Positions 46,499 through 57,299 are shown, counted from the stretch's first letter. The stretch: DNA of 64,000 bases from Climacium dendroides (GCA_950106755.1 OX467089.1:7318501-7382500); one strand, 5' to 3'. The notes: generated by a model from the letters alone, not told the origin. Program-made: numbers and translations.

Positions 46499-47281
46499 TT
46501 AAAAGTCATTGTCCTCAATGACAAAATCTGGATAATCCCTCCTGAAATCAACTTCCCTTTCCCAAGAAGCTTCTTCTTCCGGATAATCCTTCCACTTCAC
46601 ATAGAATCTACGGAATGTCTTATTCCTTAGCTGTTGATTCTCCATCTTCAAAATCTTCTCAGGTTGAGCAAGTAGTTCTCCCTCAGGAGCAGCTTTTGGA
46701 AGATCAAGCAGAATATGACTAGGATCCGATACATACTTTCTCAACAAACTTATATGAAATACATCATGTATCTGCCAATCTTCAGGTAACCTCAGTTTAT
46801 AAGCAACTTGTCCTATTCTCTTCACAATCTCAAAAGGCCCACAAAACTGAGGTGATAACTTCCTTGACTTACCAAGCTTAAGTCCAGATCTCTTTGGAGC
46901 TACCTTTAAAAATATTTTATCACCCACTTCAAATTCACGAAAAAGTCTTTTTTTATTAGCATAATGTTTAGCTCTATCCTGAGCACTTTTCATAGCCAAC
47001 TTTGCCAACTCTCTAATTTCATTCATTTCTTTAATCATGTCATTAATGCTTTCAAATCTAGTAGTAGGAGTAGAGAGTGTAATGGGAGTTCTACATTCTT
47101 GACCATACAAAACATAGAATGGACTTACCCCAATACTACTATGAATGTGATCATTGTAAGCAAACTCAATCATATGCAACCACTTATCCCACGAGTGTTA
47201 TTTCTTACCAACATACATTCTCAACATATCCTCAAGAGTCCTATTAGTTCTTTCAGTCTGTCCATCACTCTCAAAAACTAG
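46499..47281 (-). pseudogene. Ty3-type integrase C-terminus with chromodomain, broken
   Basis: The minus strand encodes the end of a Ty3/gypsy (chromovirus) polyprotein. Near 47280-47205 is the integrase motif SDGQTERTNRTLEDMLR; then WLHMIEFAYNDHIHSS, SPFYVLYGQ and the GPFEIVKRIG and HDVFHISLLRKY parts of the C-terminal domain. It ends with a chromodomain (RRFYVKWKDYPEEEASWE). An in-frame TAA at 47198-47200 interrupts it, and everything upstream of the SDGQTER motif is missing, so the copy is dead. It sits in the 3' flank of GLP7. Confidence 0.9.
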
Positions 47282-47365
47282 TAGTCAAACTAGTAGGTCT
47301 TGTTCAATCGAATATCACATTTGCTTCGAGTGAGAAGATGTGCTCAACTGAACACTTTTAACTGT

Positions 47366-47893
47366 AAGTTGACTTACATGACCAAACAAATGCAACATCT
47401 GACAACCTGGAACTTCAAGTCACTGGAAATCAACCATAAACCAGCACAAATTTGAACTGGTCAAAGGAGCACTAAAACAGCTTCGGGAAAATGTGTGCAC
47501 AATTCACTGGCACTGGGTTACAAAAACTGCGGAATAGCACAGCATACATAACTTCATCTCATGCACAAGAAGCCATTTCTTTTTTTTCTTTTTTTTTTTA
47601 ACAAATGGGAGACAAGAAGCCATTTCATGAACATGAAAATTGTGAACGTGATACTTCATTAAATGTGGCCCAGCTATGGCGGACGAATTCAAGCCCAAAT
47701 GAATCAACGCCTCCCAGCGATCCTGAGGGCCATTAATACTCCTATCAATTGAAAGAATCAGAAGCCATCGGACCTCCGTCTTCACTTGCAACTGTTCGCA
47801 AAAGAATGGTTGATACTAACTAACTGCCGCTGTACGATGTTTCCTCAGACTCTGATAGTTCAAATCCAGATGCATGATCAAGTACTGGTCGAT
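47366..47893 (-). repeat. 3' flank of GLP7, shared unit
   Basis: The common GLP 3' flank is recognisable (GGGAGGCGTTGATTCATTTG, AAGACGGAGGTCCGATGG) but carries an A/T-rich insertion at about 47575-47610. The retrotransposon remnant lies directly beyond it, after about 85 bp of unassigned sequence. Confidence 0.75.
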
Positions 47894-48559
47894 TTACATG
47901 CGGAACTGCTTCTGGATCAGGTCCACCGTCTGCTCGTCGATTCGGAACGCCTTCTCCAACACCTCGTCATTGATGTCCGGAGTGAACAAAGCCGGCGCAA
48001 TCTGCTGCACGCCGGGGTTCTGGCTGCTCAAAGCGGCGAACGCCAACGCAGGACCCTTGCCCACGTTCAGCTGGAAGTGCACCAGGCCCTTGGGGAACAC
48101 GAACAGCTCGCCTTCCTTGACGGTGGTGGCAAACAAGGTGTTGTTGGTGCTGATGAAGCCCACGTACAACTCGCCTTTCACCACCAGCAGAATCTCCGTG
48201 GCTCTGGGGTGCGTGTGCGGGGGGTTGATGCCGCCGTAGGCGAAGTCGATGCGAGCCGCGGAGATGCCCAAAGTGTTCAATCCGGCGAACTGAAGGACGG
48301 AGGCTGGCGTGACCGCGGCCTTGTTAGCGTTGTTGGTGTTTCCTGGGTTCTTCAATCCCGCGAACGTGAAGTCGTTGACGGAGACCTGGTCGGCCGGCTT
48401 GCAGGTGAGTCCGTTGATGGTGGTTCCGCTCTTCAAGTCTGCGACGCAGAAGTCCTGGAGCGGATCCTCGTCCGCTGCCATGGCGAGCATGGGCACCAGC
48501 GCCACGCTCAGCAACACGGCCACGGTCACCCACAAGCTGCGGCGAGTCATGATGCCCAT
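47894..48559 (-). CDS. Germin-like protein GLP7
   Basis: A complete single-exon 221-residue germin-like protein with every metal ligand, both cysteines and the NNT site. It belongs with GLP8/GLP9 by AYGGIN (107-112), IDEQ (207-210) and the LLSVALVPMLAMAAD signal peptide, but has DLKSGTTINGL (41-51) as in GLP1 and GLP2. The 3' flank is of the GLP1-6 type, not the GLP8/9 type. The frame is open 7 codons further upstream; the common MGIM start was kept. Its promoter is the most diverged of the nine, so its expression may differ. Expected to be an apoplastic Mn cupin. Confidence 0.96.
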   Translation of the reverse strand: MGIMTRRSLWVTVAVLLSVALVPMLAMAADEDPLQDFCVADLKSGTTINGLTCKPADQVSVNDFTFAGLKNPGNTNNANKAAVTPASVLQFAGLNTLGISAARIDFAYGGINPPHTHPRATEILLVVKGELYVGFISTNNTLFATTVKEGELFVFPKGLVHFQLNVGKGPALAFAALSSQNPGVQQIAPALFTPDINDEVLEKAFRIDEQTVDLIQKQFRM

Positions 48560-48708
48560 GTCGATCGACGGCTGCAACAATCGGTGCTGCTAGTAACTGA
48601 TAGAGGAGGTCCGCTGCAAGTCGAGCTCTGCGAGTTGTACTGAAGAGAGTAGTGCGTACTGAGATGGTTGTGGAAGTTGATGAGTTGCTCCATTCCGATT
48701 GTGGGTGC

Positions 48709-48751
48709 TTTATATACATCTCGATCAGGGGCAGGTGAAGCGAGTACGCGT
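48709..48751 (-). promoter_or_regulatory. GLP7 core promoter, reduced CGCG module
   Basis: On the minus strand only one CGCG core remains, ACGCGT at 48746-48751, followed by CGCTTCACC. GTATATAAA at 48709-48717 is the TATA box, about 150 bp before the ATG. No TGACG-type element is present, and the distal flank to 48890 is only weakly like the others. Confidence 0.55.
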
Positions 48752-48899
48752 TGTGTTTGGAAGGAGACTCGGAACTTGCGGACACTGTAGAGATGGAAGA
48801 CGATAACGGGGAAAGATGGGTCCTATGAAAGTCGGAGGCTTTGACCTTCAACGAGTGCAAAAGTGAAGACCTCCCAACGATCCTGTTGTAGACTTGAAA

Positions 48900-51800
48900 A
48901 AGTGGTAAAAAATTTGTGGCATTTTATCATAGGGATTGAAAGATATAAGCATTCATAGGAAAAGTTTTTTTTTTTTTTTTTTTTTTTTTTCTTTCCATTA
49001 AGCCCAACAATTTCAGATGTCTTTGGCCATTGATTGTTGCAAATTTTTTCACTATGAAGTTTGAATTTGAAAATTTAGCATATTCAGTATCATGTTGTTT
49101 ATGTCTTCAAAATCTTTCAAGCTAAGAATTGACGTGGAGCACATCCAAAAAAATCTTGGAATGTAGTAATGTCCCAAAAATTTAGAATGCACAATATAAT
49201 TTTTTGAGCACATTTAACACCACATAATTTTGAAACTTGAAAATCTAAATAGTGGATTGAAAGATATACTAATACTTTCTGAGGTTATAAAAAAAATTGA
49301 AAAAAAACAATACTTTACTTCCTAAAGAACTTAGAGGGACTATTTGAATGATATATAGGCTAGGGCTTTAGGCAAGCTTTGGAAAATGGTTTTACCTATG
49401 TTCTTGGCTTATTCTTGGCATGTTCCTAGCCTATTCTCAATTTGCTTTTAGCTTGTTCACTAGCCCAAATAGAATGATTTGGGCTAGTGATGAGAAAATT
49501 TTGGACAATCTTATTTTTTGGGCAATTTGAACATCTTCTTGAAAAAATAACTTATAGATTTTATTTTTTAATGCAATTTTTATATTGTTTGAAAAAAATT
49601 TGTTATGTAGGGTTAAATTTGCTTGCTAGAACCATCTCATTGTTGGAATTATTGTGTTTCAATTCCATCTTAGAGCTATTAATGGTTTAGTTTTGCCTTT
49701 AATCTTGAGCCTACTTCTACTTAACAATTTTCTAATGAATGAAAATTAAGCGATTTTTTCTTGAATTTTTTCTTTTAGATCCTCAACTCAATTCTTCATT
49801 ATAAAAAAAAATAGAAAATTAAAATCAATAGTTCAGAATTTTTAAGTTAAGGAGACAATGGTCGGATGGTCCTATAGGGGTTAAACTATTTGTCCCAAAG
49901 AATGTACATTCATCCAAAAAAAAAGCAATATTCTTTTGAAAATATGCAGGAATTCAATAATTTCATTCATTATAAATGAAAGAATTTATTGTCTAATATT
50001 CCCTCAAAATAATTGTATTGTTTTTAAGCAAAATATTGTTAAAACAAACAAACATACAAATTGTTTCTTCATTCTCAAAAGCATTTTGAGAACTAAATGA
50101 GTTGAAATAGAGGAGTACTTAAGTCACAATTATATTGCATAAATTCCATGAATTTATTTATTGTGAGGTTGCATGAATTTCTAAATCTAAATATTTTTTA
50201 TGTTTTTCTAATTATTACATGCTTAACTCCTAATGACCTAAGGTAGACGTACTTTCAAAGTGGGCCAAAATTGCCATGAACTTGAGCAATTTGTTTGCTC
50301 ATTTTTTCTTGAGATTGGATAGAATGTAATTGTTGGATCTTCAATTTCATATTGAAAGTGAGCACCTCAAAAAAATTCAATTTATTTAATTCGACATGTT
50401 AGTAGAAATTTAAGTTAAAAACTTTATTTGGGTTAATGGAAAAATAGGACAACGTATTTTGAAGGAGCATACTTTAGTGAGAATATTTGAAATGATGATT
50501 TTTTATGTTTAGTGAGAGACAAGAGAGTTGAAAAATAAAAATGCTCATCTAAAATTTGACAACATTCCAAGCATTTTTCAATGGTTACTAAAATGAACGT
50601 AGTATTTGTAAAAAAACCAAGAATGGGCACATTTCTCTTCTCCTTAGGCACTTGGGTCTATCTTTTTTGAGGTGGGCAACAATTGCATTGGTTGGGTGAC
50701 TTTTCAGTCCATGTCCAAGCCAAAACCCCAAAAATGAGTTGTAAACTACACTACACTATATAACTTTTAAAAATTCTACAAAGTGGAGTTTAACTTGGAA
50801 TTTGATTAAACTATTGCCATTGAATTTATATAACAAATTATTTTAAAAACAAATTTTATTTTCAAATAAACTCAAAATTTGAAAACGAGTGGCTAAAAAC
50901 AAGGGACAACAATAGAAATGGTTGTTTGGATCATGAGAGGTTAAGGTGAACGCTTTTGGTTCTCTCAAAGGGTTACATAATTGGCCTTACTACTTCCTCT
51001 CACTTGTAAAATGAAGAAACAATTGTTAAGTTTCATTTTGATTTATTTGAATTATTTGAATTATTTCATTAATTTCTAAAAACATAAAATCTATAATATG
51101 ATTTTAAAAAAAGTCTATTTACTAATTCTTATCCCTAACCTTTGGAATATTCTTAATTTTTGGAATTTTTGGAAATATATTATTCTAGAGGTTTTTGAGT
51201 ATTGCATTTTTATATTTGTTTTTTAATATTTCCTTCCAAAAGCATATAGCAAATCTATGACTATCTCAATTGGCACAAAATCAACATGCATTTTTTGCAA
51301 TCACCCGAAATATCATTCCAAAGTTGAAATGCATGATTGCATGAAAATGTGCAATGCTATATAATTGTAGAAAATAATTAAAAAATATTTAATTAAAAAA
51401 TATTGGCCCACGTAATCACTAAATGTACCACCTAATATTGGAGACTAAAATTTTTAATTTAAAAAAAAATATTTTAAAAAAATCTGCCAAATAAATAGTT
51501 TTGTACATTAACCAAAAGTCAAATGGCCCTTCATTGAAGCCAAGATTTTCTCTAATGGTTTTATATGCATGAATTCAAAGAATCTTGGAAAATATCTAAA
51601 TATTAATTTGTGAAATTTATTATTATTATTAATTTTATTAAAAAAAATTAGAAAAGATAACCAAAATAATGTAATGTACAAGTAGCCATGAAGACGATTG
51701 AGGAAATTAATCAAGTAATTATTTTAAATTGCACATTCAAAACACTCATAGTCATAATAATGACTACCTAGTCAAAATTGTTGATTGTAAGCTAAATTTA

Positions 51801-53130
51801 GTCTATATATTAATGAAATTCTAACATTTTTACATATGTAAATAGTTTTCACTACATATGTTTATTTTTGCTAAACCTTGGTGGAAGAAATCAAATTATT
51901 AATAGGCATTTTCAAAAATATAATATAAGACAAATTTTTTATCAATTATACTACGTATATAAAAAAATCTATAATTTCTCCAAAAAATGAAGGTTCAAAG
52001 AAAAAAAATATTTTTAGAATTAACTTTTGCATTCCAATTTATTTAGGGGCAAAATGATTTCTAAATTATTTTCTTTCTTAATTTTAAGTAGAGTAGAAAC
52101 AAAACTTGTCAAGCTTTATTTTCTTTTAACTTAAATCAATTATGAAAATTTGAAATTTGTTGTTTGGTTTGATCACAATTTTTAGATAACAGATGTCAAC
52201 AAAATTTAGAATTTAGACATTTGATTTGCTCATGCTATCTTTATAGAATTAACTTTACATTCCAATTTATTTAGGGGCAAAATGATTTCTAAATTAGGTT
52301 TTAAATTATTGATTTTTTTAGCATGATAAAATATTATATAAGATTTCAAAGCATATTTTGAGATTCAATGTCTAAAGCTCTAATTTGAACACAATTCCTC
52401 CATTTTTGACAATGAAAGGTTAAGCTCTCATCTTCAAATTGTCATACCCTTTGAGGATTCATAGGATCCATGATGGAGAAAGGATTTCATTATAAAAATA
52501 ATCCCTTTATTCTTCATTCTCACATGTCAATGAAGTAACTCTTTCATTCTACCATCAAAATTTTCCTCAATGGTAGATGCTCGAATGATAGATTTGTATT
52601 TGACTCAATGGATTGTTATTAGATTCTTTAGATTTTCGACAAGCCATCGTTACATTTATTTGTAGATTTATCTATTTGGTCCTAAAACTAGTAGGAAAAT
52701 GTAGCACTTTTTAAAAATTAATGTAAGCTGAACCCATTATTCAAGTATGGTACTAATTGTACTGTGCAAATAAATTGCCTAGGATTGATGAATTGCCTTC
52801 AACTCACTATTCCATCTAAGTCGTATTTTATTCGTTTGATTTTTTAACTGATTGTTGTATCAAACTTAAGGATAATGACCAAATGACCAAATGACCAAGA
52901 AGAATTAGTTTTTTTTACTGAATTAAATAACTAAGCTTAGGCAACATCCGAATGACATGTGAAAAAACAGCCAAAAGCCGAATCACCCCTAAACTCTCCG
53001 TTCACTGCTCCGTAATGGAAACTGACCCTAAGAATAGGAAAGATTGAGAGAAGGCAGGCAGGGTCCTTCACTCCTGCCGGGCCGCCTCTTGGGCTTCGTA
53101 AGTGGCAAGACAATTTAAGAGTTTGACTAA
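48900..53130. other. AT-rich stretch of dispersed repeats
   Basis: A run of 25 T lies at 48966-48990. About 49480-49870 matches, inverted, parts of the TTAACCCC family and ends AGGGGTTAA at 49867-49875. About 50990-51850 matches 24500-25300. The rest is AT-rich with chance frames only. G+C rises from about 52930 as the GLP8 5' flank begins. Confidence 0.55.
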
Positions 53131-53376
53131 GATTTTCAATCCCCGAACTCCGGAGCCCTGGCGTCAGTGGCGTGGCGGTCGGGAAGTGGCTTCCCAATCT
53201 TCCTCCGTTGTGTCACAACTGCGCGTCTGCGCCTCGATCGCTTTGGCGGCTCACACGTCAGAAGTCCTCTGTCAGGTTTCCAGGGGACCCCGGTCGTTAC
53301 TCTCCTGTGGGACCCTGCCTCGTTTCCTTCGTCGTCTCCAACTGAGCTGAAGCTATTTCCGAATATTCTTCCGAAC

Positions 53377-53428
53377 CCGCGTCTTGGAGAACGCGCTTCA
53401 CCGGTCACGCCTTGAGATGGATATAAAC
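53377..53428 (+). promoter_or_regulatory. GLP8 core promoter: CGCG pair and TATA box
   Basis: CCGCGT (53377) and ACGCGC (53391) are followed by GATATAAAC at 53420-53428, about 215 bp before the ATG. A TGACG-type element (ACACGTCA) lies at 53253-53260, outside the near-identical palindrome arm. Confidence 0.65.
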
Positions 53429-53642
53429 CCTCACAACCAAAGCAATTGTAATACCAGCACCATTGCAATATTCCACATCCTCCAACTTCCAGACCTATCT
53501 CCCGGGACACTACCACATCTCTTGCAACTGACACTGATCGACACTCTTACGTACTAGCTAGCAAGCTCAACTCCAGAACTCATCGATCAGGATTCAACTC
53601 AAATTCCAGCACCTCGAAGCGACTGATATCGATCTACTCGAC

Positions 53643-54308
53643 ATGGGCATCATGACTCGCAGGAGCTTGTGGGTGACCGTGGCCGTGTTGCTGAGCGTGG
53701 CGCTGGTGCCCATGCTCGCCATGGCTGCGGACGAGGATCCGCTCCAGGACTTCTGCGTCGCAGACTCCAAGAGCGGACTCACCATCAACGGACTCACCTG
53801 CAAGCCGGCCGACCAGGTCTCCGTCAACGACTTCACGTTCGCGGGATTGAAGAACCCAGGAAACACCAACAACGCCAACAAGGCCGCAGTCACACCCGCC
53901 TCCGTCCTTCAGTTCGCCGGGTTGAACACTTTGGGCATCTCCGCGGCTCGCATCGACTTCGCCTACGGCGGCATCAACCCCCCGCACACGCACCCCAGAG
54001 CCACGGAGATTCTGCTGGTGGTGAAAGGCGAGTTGTACGTGGGCTTCATCAGCACCAACAACACCTTGTTTGCCACCACCGTCAAGGAAGGCGAGCTGTT
54101 CGTGTTCCCCAAGGGCCTGGTGCACTTCCAGCTGAACGTGGGCAAGGGTCCTACGTTGGCGTTCGCCACTTTGAGCAGCCAGAACCCCGGCGTGCAGCAG
54201 ATTGCGCCGGCTTTGTTCACTCCGGACATCAATGACGAGGTGTTGGAGAAGGCGTTCCGGATCGACGAGCAGACGGTGGACCTGATCCAGAAGCAGTTCC
54301 GCATGTAA
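53643..54308 (+). CDS. Germin-like protein GLP8
   Basis: A complete single-exon 221-residue germin-like protein, metal ligands and cysteines intact, NNT at 139 kept. It is identical to GLP9 except for Thr171 and Thr176, where the other eight copies have Ala; both come from G-to-A changes in the core strand after box 2. Group markers are DSKSGLTINGL (41-51), AYGGIN and IDEQ. The ATG is followed by ACTCGCAGGAGC, a codon choice for TRRS shared only with GLP9. Whether the two Thr affect folding is unknown. Expected to be an apoplastic Mn cupin. It is tail to tail with GLP9 across a MITE. Confidence 0.96.
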   Translation: MGIMTRRSLWVTVAVLLSVALVPMLAMAADEDPLQDFCVADSKSGLTINGLTCKPADQVSVNDFTFAGLKNPGNTNNANKAAVTPASVLQFAGLNTLGISAARIDFAYGGINPPHTHPRATEILLVVKGELYVGFISTNNTLFATTVKEGELFVFPKGLVHFQLNVGKGPTLAFATLSSQNPGVQQIAPALFTPDINDEVLEKAFRIDEQTVDLIQKQFRM

Positions 54309-54702
54309 ATTAATAGAGCGTAACGTCGGCCGGAGTTTTGAAACATCATGTGCAGTCCCTTGGCAGTTAGTATCAACATTCTTTACAAGACGGGGTCTAA
54401 TTAATAGACGACTTCAGTCTGATTCGTTAGCATGAGAGTAGATTGTTCTCAGATTGAAGCGCTGGTCTAAAGATCCGGCCAAGCTACCCTTCATTAATGT
54501 GGGCTTCGCCCGCCACAGTTGCACAACATTTAATGAAATACCTAGTTCATCTCATTTCATGAAACGGTGTCCAGTGCAAGTGTTGAAGTCTGACTTTGAT
54601 GTGTGTTCCCGTTTGAGCAATGTTCATGTTTCGAAGTTTTGGTAACCCATTCGTGAGAAGGTGAAGTGAATTGTGTTTGTAGTTTGTAGAGAGTTTTTTT
54701 TA

Positions 54703-55307
54703 CTCCCTGTGTCTAAAAAGAAACCCGTGTTTCAGATTTTCTTTGGGATTAAGAAATCATAGCATGTTTGTCAATTAAGAAACCCATTTTTGTCTATCTT
54801 TTTTCCCTTATTTTTTAAGCATTGATATAATTTCAAGAAGGAACCTCATTTGCCTCTCTCACCCTATTCCTTAAATATTATAGAATTTAAAAAAGAAACA
54901 TGTAATTATCTCTTTATTGTACCTTGCTTTATGTTCTTTGTGAGTTAAATTTGGTTTCTGTTTACTAATTGTGCCAAAAACAACAATATCGTGAGCATTA
55001 GGATTTGTTTTTTCAAATTCTGGAAGAACTTGCATAACTAGGTTTGCTTGTCCTTATCTACATTTGCACTAAAAATGCTTCATATTCACCACTTTCTAAG
55101 AATCAGCAGATGAAAAAACACCGCAAAATTCACACTTTTGAAGTTGCTTTTCTTTCCTTTCAAGGCAGTTTTAAACATAAAAATTACATATTTGGATTTC
55201 GAATAGTTCAAGACTAATGTTTCACGCCTTTCAATTGCAATTTGTTGCTATGATTTCTTAATCCCAAAGAAAATCTGAAACACGGGTTTCTTTTTAGACA
55301 CAGGGAG
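54703..55307. mobile_element. Stowaway-like MITE at the palindrome axis
   Basis: The ends CTCCCTGTGTCTAAAAAGAA are Stowaway/mariner-like, and both are flanked by TA (54701-54702 and 55308-55309). The terminal inverted repeats are identical over 62 bp (54703-54764 and 55246-55307). They continue without a break into the mirrored GLP flanks outside the TA. The 605-bp element has no coding region. Its position exactly on the axis links it to the origin of the palindrome. Confidence 0.85.
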
Positions 55308-55701
55308 TAAAAAAAACTCTCTACAAACTACAAACACAATTCACTTCACCTTCTCACGAATGGGTTACCAAAACTTCGAAACATGAACATTGCTCAAACG
55401 GGAACACACATCAAAGTCAGACTTCAACACTTGCACTGGACACCGTTTCATGAAATGAGATGAACTAGGTATTTCATTAAATGTTGTGCAACTGTGGCGG
55501 GCGAAGCCCACATTAATGAAGGGTAGCTTGGCCGGATCTTTAGACCAGCGCTTCAATCTGAGAACAATCTACTCTCATGCTAACGAATCAGACTGAAGTC
55601 GTCTATTAATTAGACCCCGTCTTGTAAAGAATGTTGATACTAACTGCCAAGGGACTGCACATGATGTTTCAAAACTCCGGCCGACGTTACGCTCTATTAA
55701 T

Positions 55702-56367
55702 TTACATGCGGAACTGCTTCTGGATCAGGTCCACCGTCTGCTCGTCGATCCGGAACGCCTTCTCCAACACCTCGTCATTGATGTCCGGAGTGAACAAAGC
55801 CGGCGCAATCTGCTGCACGCCGGGGTTCTGGCTGCTCAAAGCGGCGAACGCCAACGCAGGACCCTTGCCCACGTTCAGCTGGAAGTGCACCAGGCCCTTG
55901 GGGAACACGAACAGCTCGCCTTCCTTGACGGTGGTGGCAAACAAGGTGTTGTTGGTGCTGATGAAGCCCACGTACAACTCGCCTTTCACCACCAGCAGAA
56001 TCTCCGTGGCTCTGGGGTGCGTGTGCGGGGGGTTGATGCCGCCGTAGGCGAAGTCGATGCGAGCCGCGGAGATGCCCAAAGTGTTCAACCCGGCGAACTG
56101 AAGGACGGAGGCGGGTGTGACTGCGGCCTTGTTGGCGTTGTTGGTGTTTCCTGGGTTCTTCAATCCCGCGAACGTGAAGTCGTTGACGGAGACCTGGTCG
56201 GCCGGCTTGCAGGTGAGTCCGTTGATGGTGAGTCCGCTCTTGGAGTCTGCGACGCAGAAGTCCTGGAGCGGATCCTCGTCCGCAGCCATGGCGAGCATGG
56301 GCACCAGCGCCACGCTCAGCAACACGGCCACGGTCACCCACAAGCTCCTGCGAGTCATGATGCCCAT
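55702..56367 (-). CDS. Germin-like protein GLP9
   Basis: A complete single-exon 221-residue germin-like protein and mirror twin of GLP8, from which it differs only by Ala171 and Ala176, the state found in all other copies. His115, His117, Glu122, His161, Cys38, Cys53 and NNT139 are all present. Its residues 16-52 are also found in GLP3, which suggests that this gene or GLP8 was a donor of sequence to GLP3. The 3' UTR is identical to that of GLP8 and is only distantly like those of GLP1-7. Expected to be an apoplastic Mn cupin. Confidence 0.96.
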   Translation of the reverse strand: MGIMTRRSLWVTVAVLLSVALVPMLAMAADEDPLQDFCVADSKSGLTINGLTCKPADQVSVNDFTFAGLKNPGNTNNANKAAVTPASVLQFAGLNTLGISAARIDFAYGGINPPHTHPRATEILLVVKGELYVGFISTNNTLFATTVKEGELFVFPKGLVHFQLNVGKGPALAFAALSSQNPGVQQIAPALFTPDINDEVLEKAFRIDEQTVDLIQKQFRM

Positions 56368-56581
56368 GTCGAGTAGATCGATATCAGTCGCTTCGAGGTG
56401 CTGGAATTTGAGTTGAATCCTGATCGATGAGTTCTGGAGTTGAGCTTGCTAGCTAGTACGTAAGAGTGTCGATCAGTGTCAGTTGCAAGAGATGTGGTAG
56501 TGTCCCGGGAGATAGGTCTGGAAGTTGGAGGATGTGGAATATTGCAATGGTGCTGGTATTACAATTGGCTGGGTTGTGAGG

Positions 56582-56633
56582 GTTTATATCCATCTCGAGG
56601 CGTGACCGGTGAAGCGCGTTCTCCAAGACGCGG
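56582..56633 (-). promoter_or_regulatory. GLP9 core promoter: TATA box and CGCG pair
   Basis: The module mirrors that of GLP8: CCGCGT and ACGCGC (56614-56633) then GATATAAAC at 56582-56590. A TGACGTGT element lies at 56789-56796. Sequence between the two differs clearly from the GLP8 side, so the distal controls may have diverged. Confidence 0.65.
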
Positions 56634-56639
56634 GGTGAC

Positions 56640-57055
56640 TGAAAGGAAAAGCCGAAAGAAAATTCGGAATCAACGACGACCAAGCATAAAAAGGTAGACT
56701 GCAGGCAGGGTCCCGCAGGGCCGCCCTCTCGGATTCGTGAGAAAGTAAAGACGGGGTCCACTGCAGATCCGATCCAGTAGAGGACTTCTGACGTGTGAGC
56801 CGCCAAAGCGATCGAGTCGCAGTTGTGAATGGAGGAAGATTCAGAAGCCACTTCCGACCGCCAAGCGAGGGCTCCGTGGTTCTTGGAGTTCAAGCTTTCG
56901 TCTCTTTGCGAGTCCGTCGAAATCTTCGTCAAACAACTTTGTCTTCACGCGCGAATTCCAGAGGACCCTGCCCGCCTCCTTTCCTCTTCATCCATTTACC
57001 CCGTTTCATCCATTTACCCCTAAAGGGCCCAACGTTCAAATTCTAAACAACATCA
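56640..57055 (-). other. Distal 5' flank of GLP9
   Basis: This GC-rich flank is alignable with the GLP8 flank (53140-53370) through GCGATCGAGTCGCAGTTGTG-like sequence, but with indels. It contains a TTACCCCTAAAGGGCCC motif near 57000 that resembles the ends of the TTAACCCC family. No gene is visible. Confidence 0.55.
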
Positions 57056-57064
57056 TGTCCGAAG

Positions 57065-57299
57065 GGCCAGGGAGGACTGACCCCTCTATTGCCCCGTTTT
57101 CTACCCCTGATAAAACACTGGAATCTTTTTATTTGCCATCCATGAAAAAATTTGCAAATTTTGAATTCATATTTGCAATCAGAGACCCCAAATTAGTTTA
57201 GGGAGGTGTAGAGAAACAAATTATACATGGTCCCAAATAGGGGGCAATTTTTACATTTACCCCTGGTTGGGGCAATAGAGGGGTCAGTCCTCCCTGGCC
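57065..57299. mobile_element. Mutator-like MITE with 9-bp target duplication
   Basis: TGTCCGAAG stands directly on both sides (57056-57064 and 57300-57308). The element starts GGCCAGGGAGGACTGACCCC and ends with its complement; the terminal inverted repeats are identical over 31 bp. At 235 bp with no coding region, and with a 9-bp duplication, it fits a MULE-derived MITE. The perfect ends suggest a recent insertion. Confidence 0.85.

Larger units (their letters stand above)
53377..56633. repeat. Near-perfect palindrome carrying GLP8 and GLP9
   Basis: Positions mirror exactly about 55005 (each pair sums to 110010), from the CGCG box upstream of GLP8 to that upstream of GLP9. The arms are 1388 bp (53377-54764 and 55246-56633) and the unique spacer is 481 bp. 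By eye I count about six differences between arms: two in the coding region, the rest near the TATA box. Outside the CGCG boxes homology continues to about 53140 and 56910 but with many changes and indels. Confidence 0.93.

Noticed and set aside
45886..47290. Target-site duplication of the Ty3-type element
   Set aside because: The 5' part and 5' LTR are missing, so no duplication can be checked.
48966..48990. Run of 25 T as a poly(A) tail of a retroposed gene
   Set aside because: No gene-like sequence or target duplication adjoins it; it is more likely a simple repeat.
53377..56633. Palindrome as an assembly artefact
   Set aside because: The arms differ at several positions, the spacer is unique and outer flanks diverge, which an artificial mirror would not show. 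Long reads would settle it.
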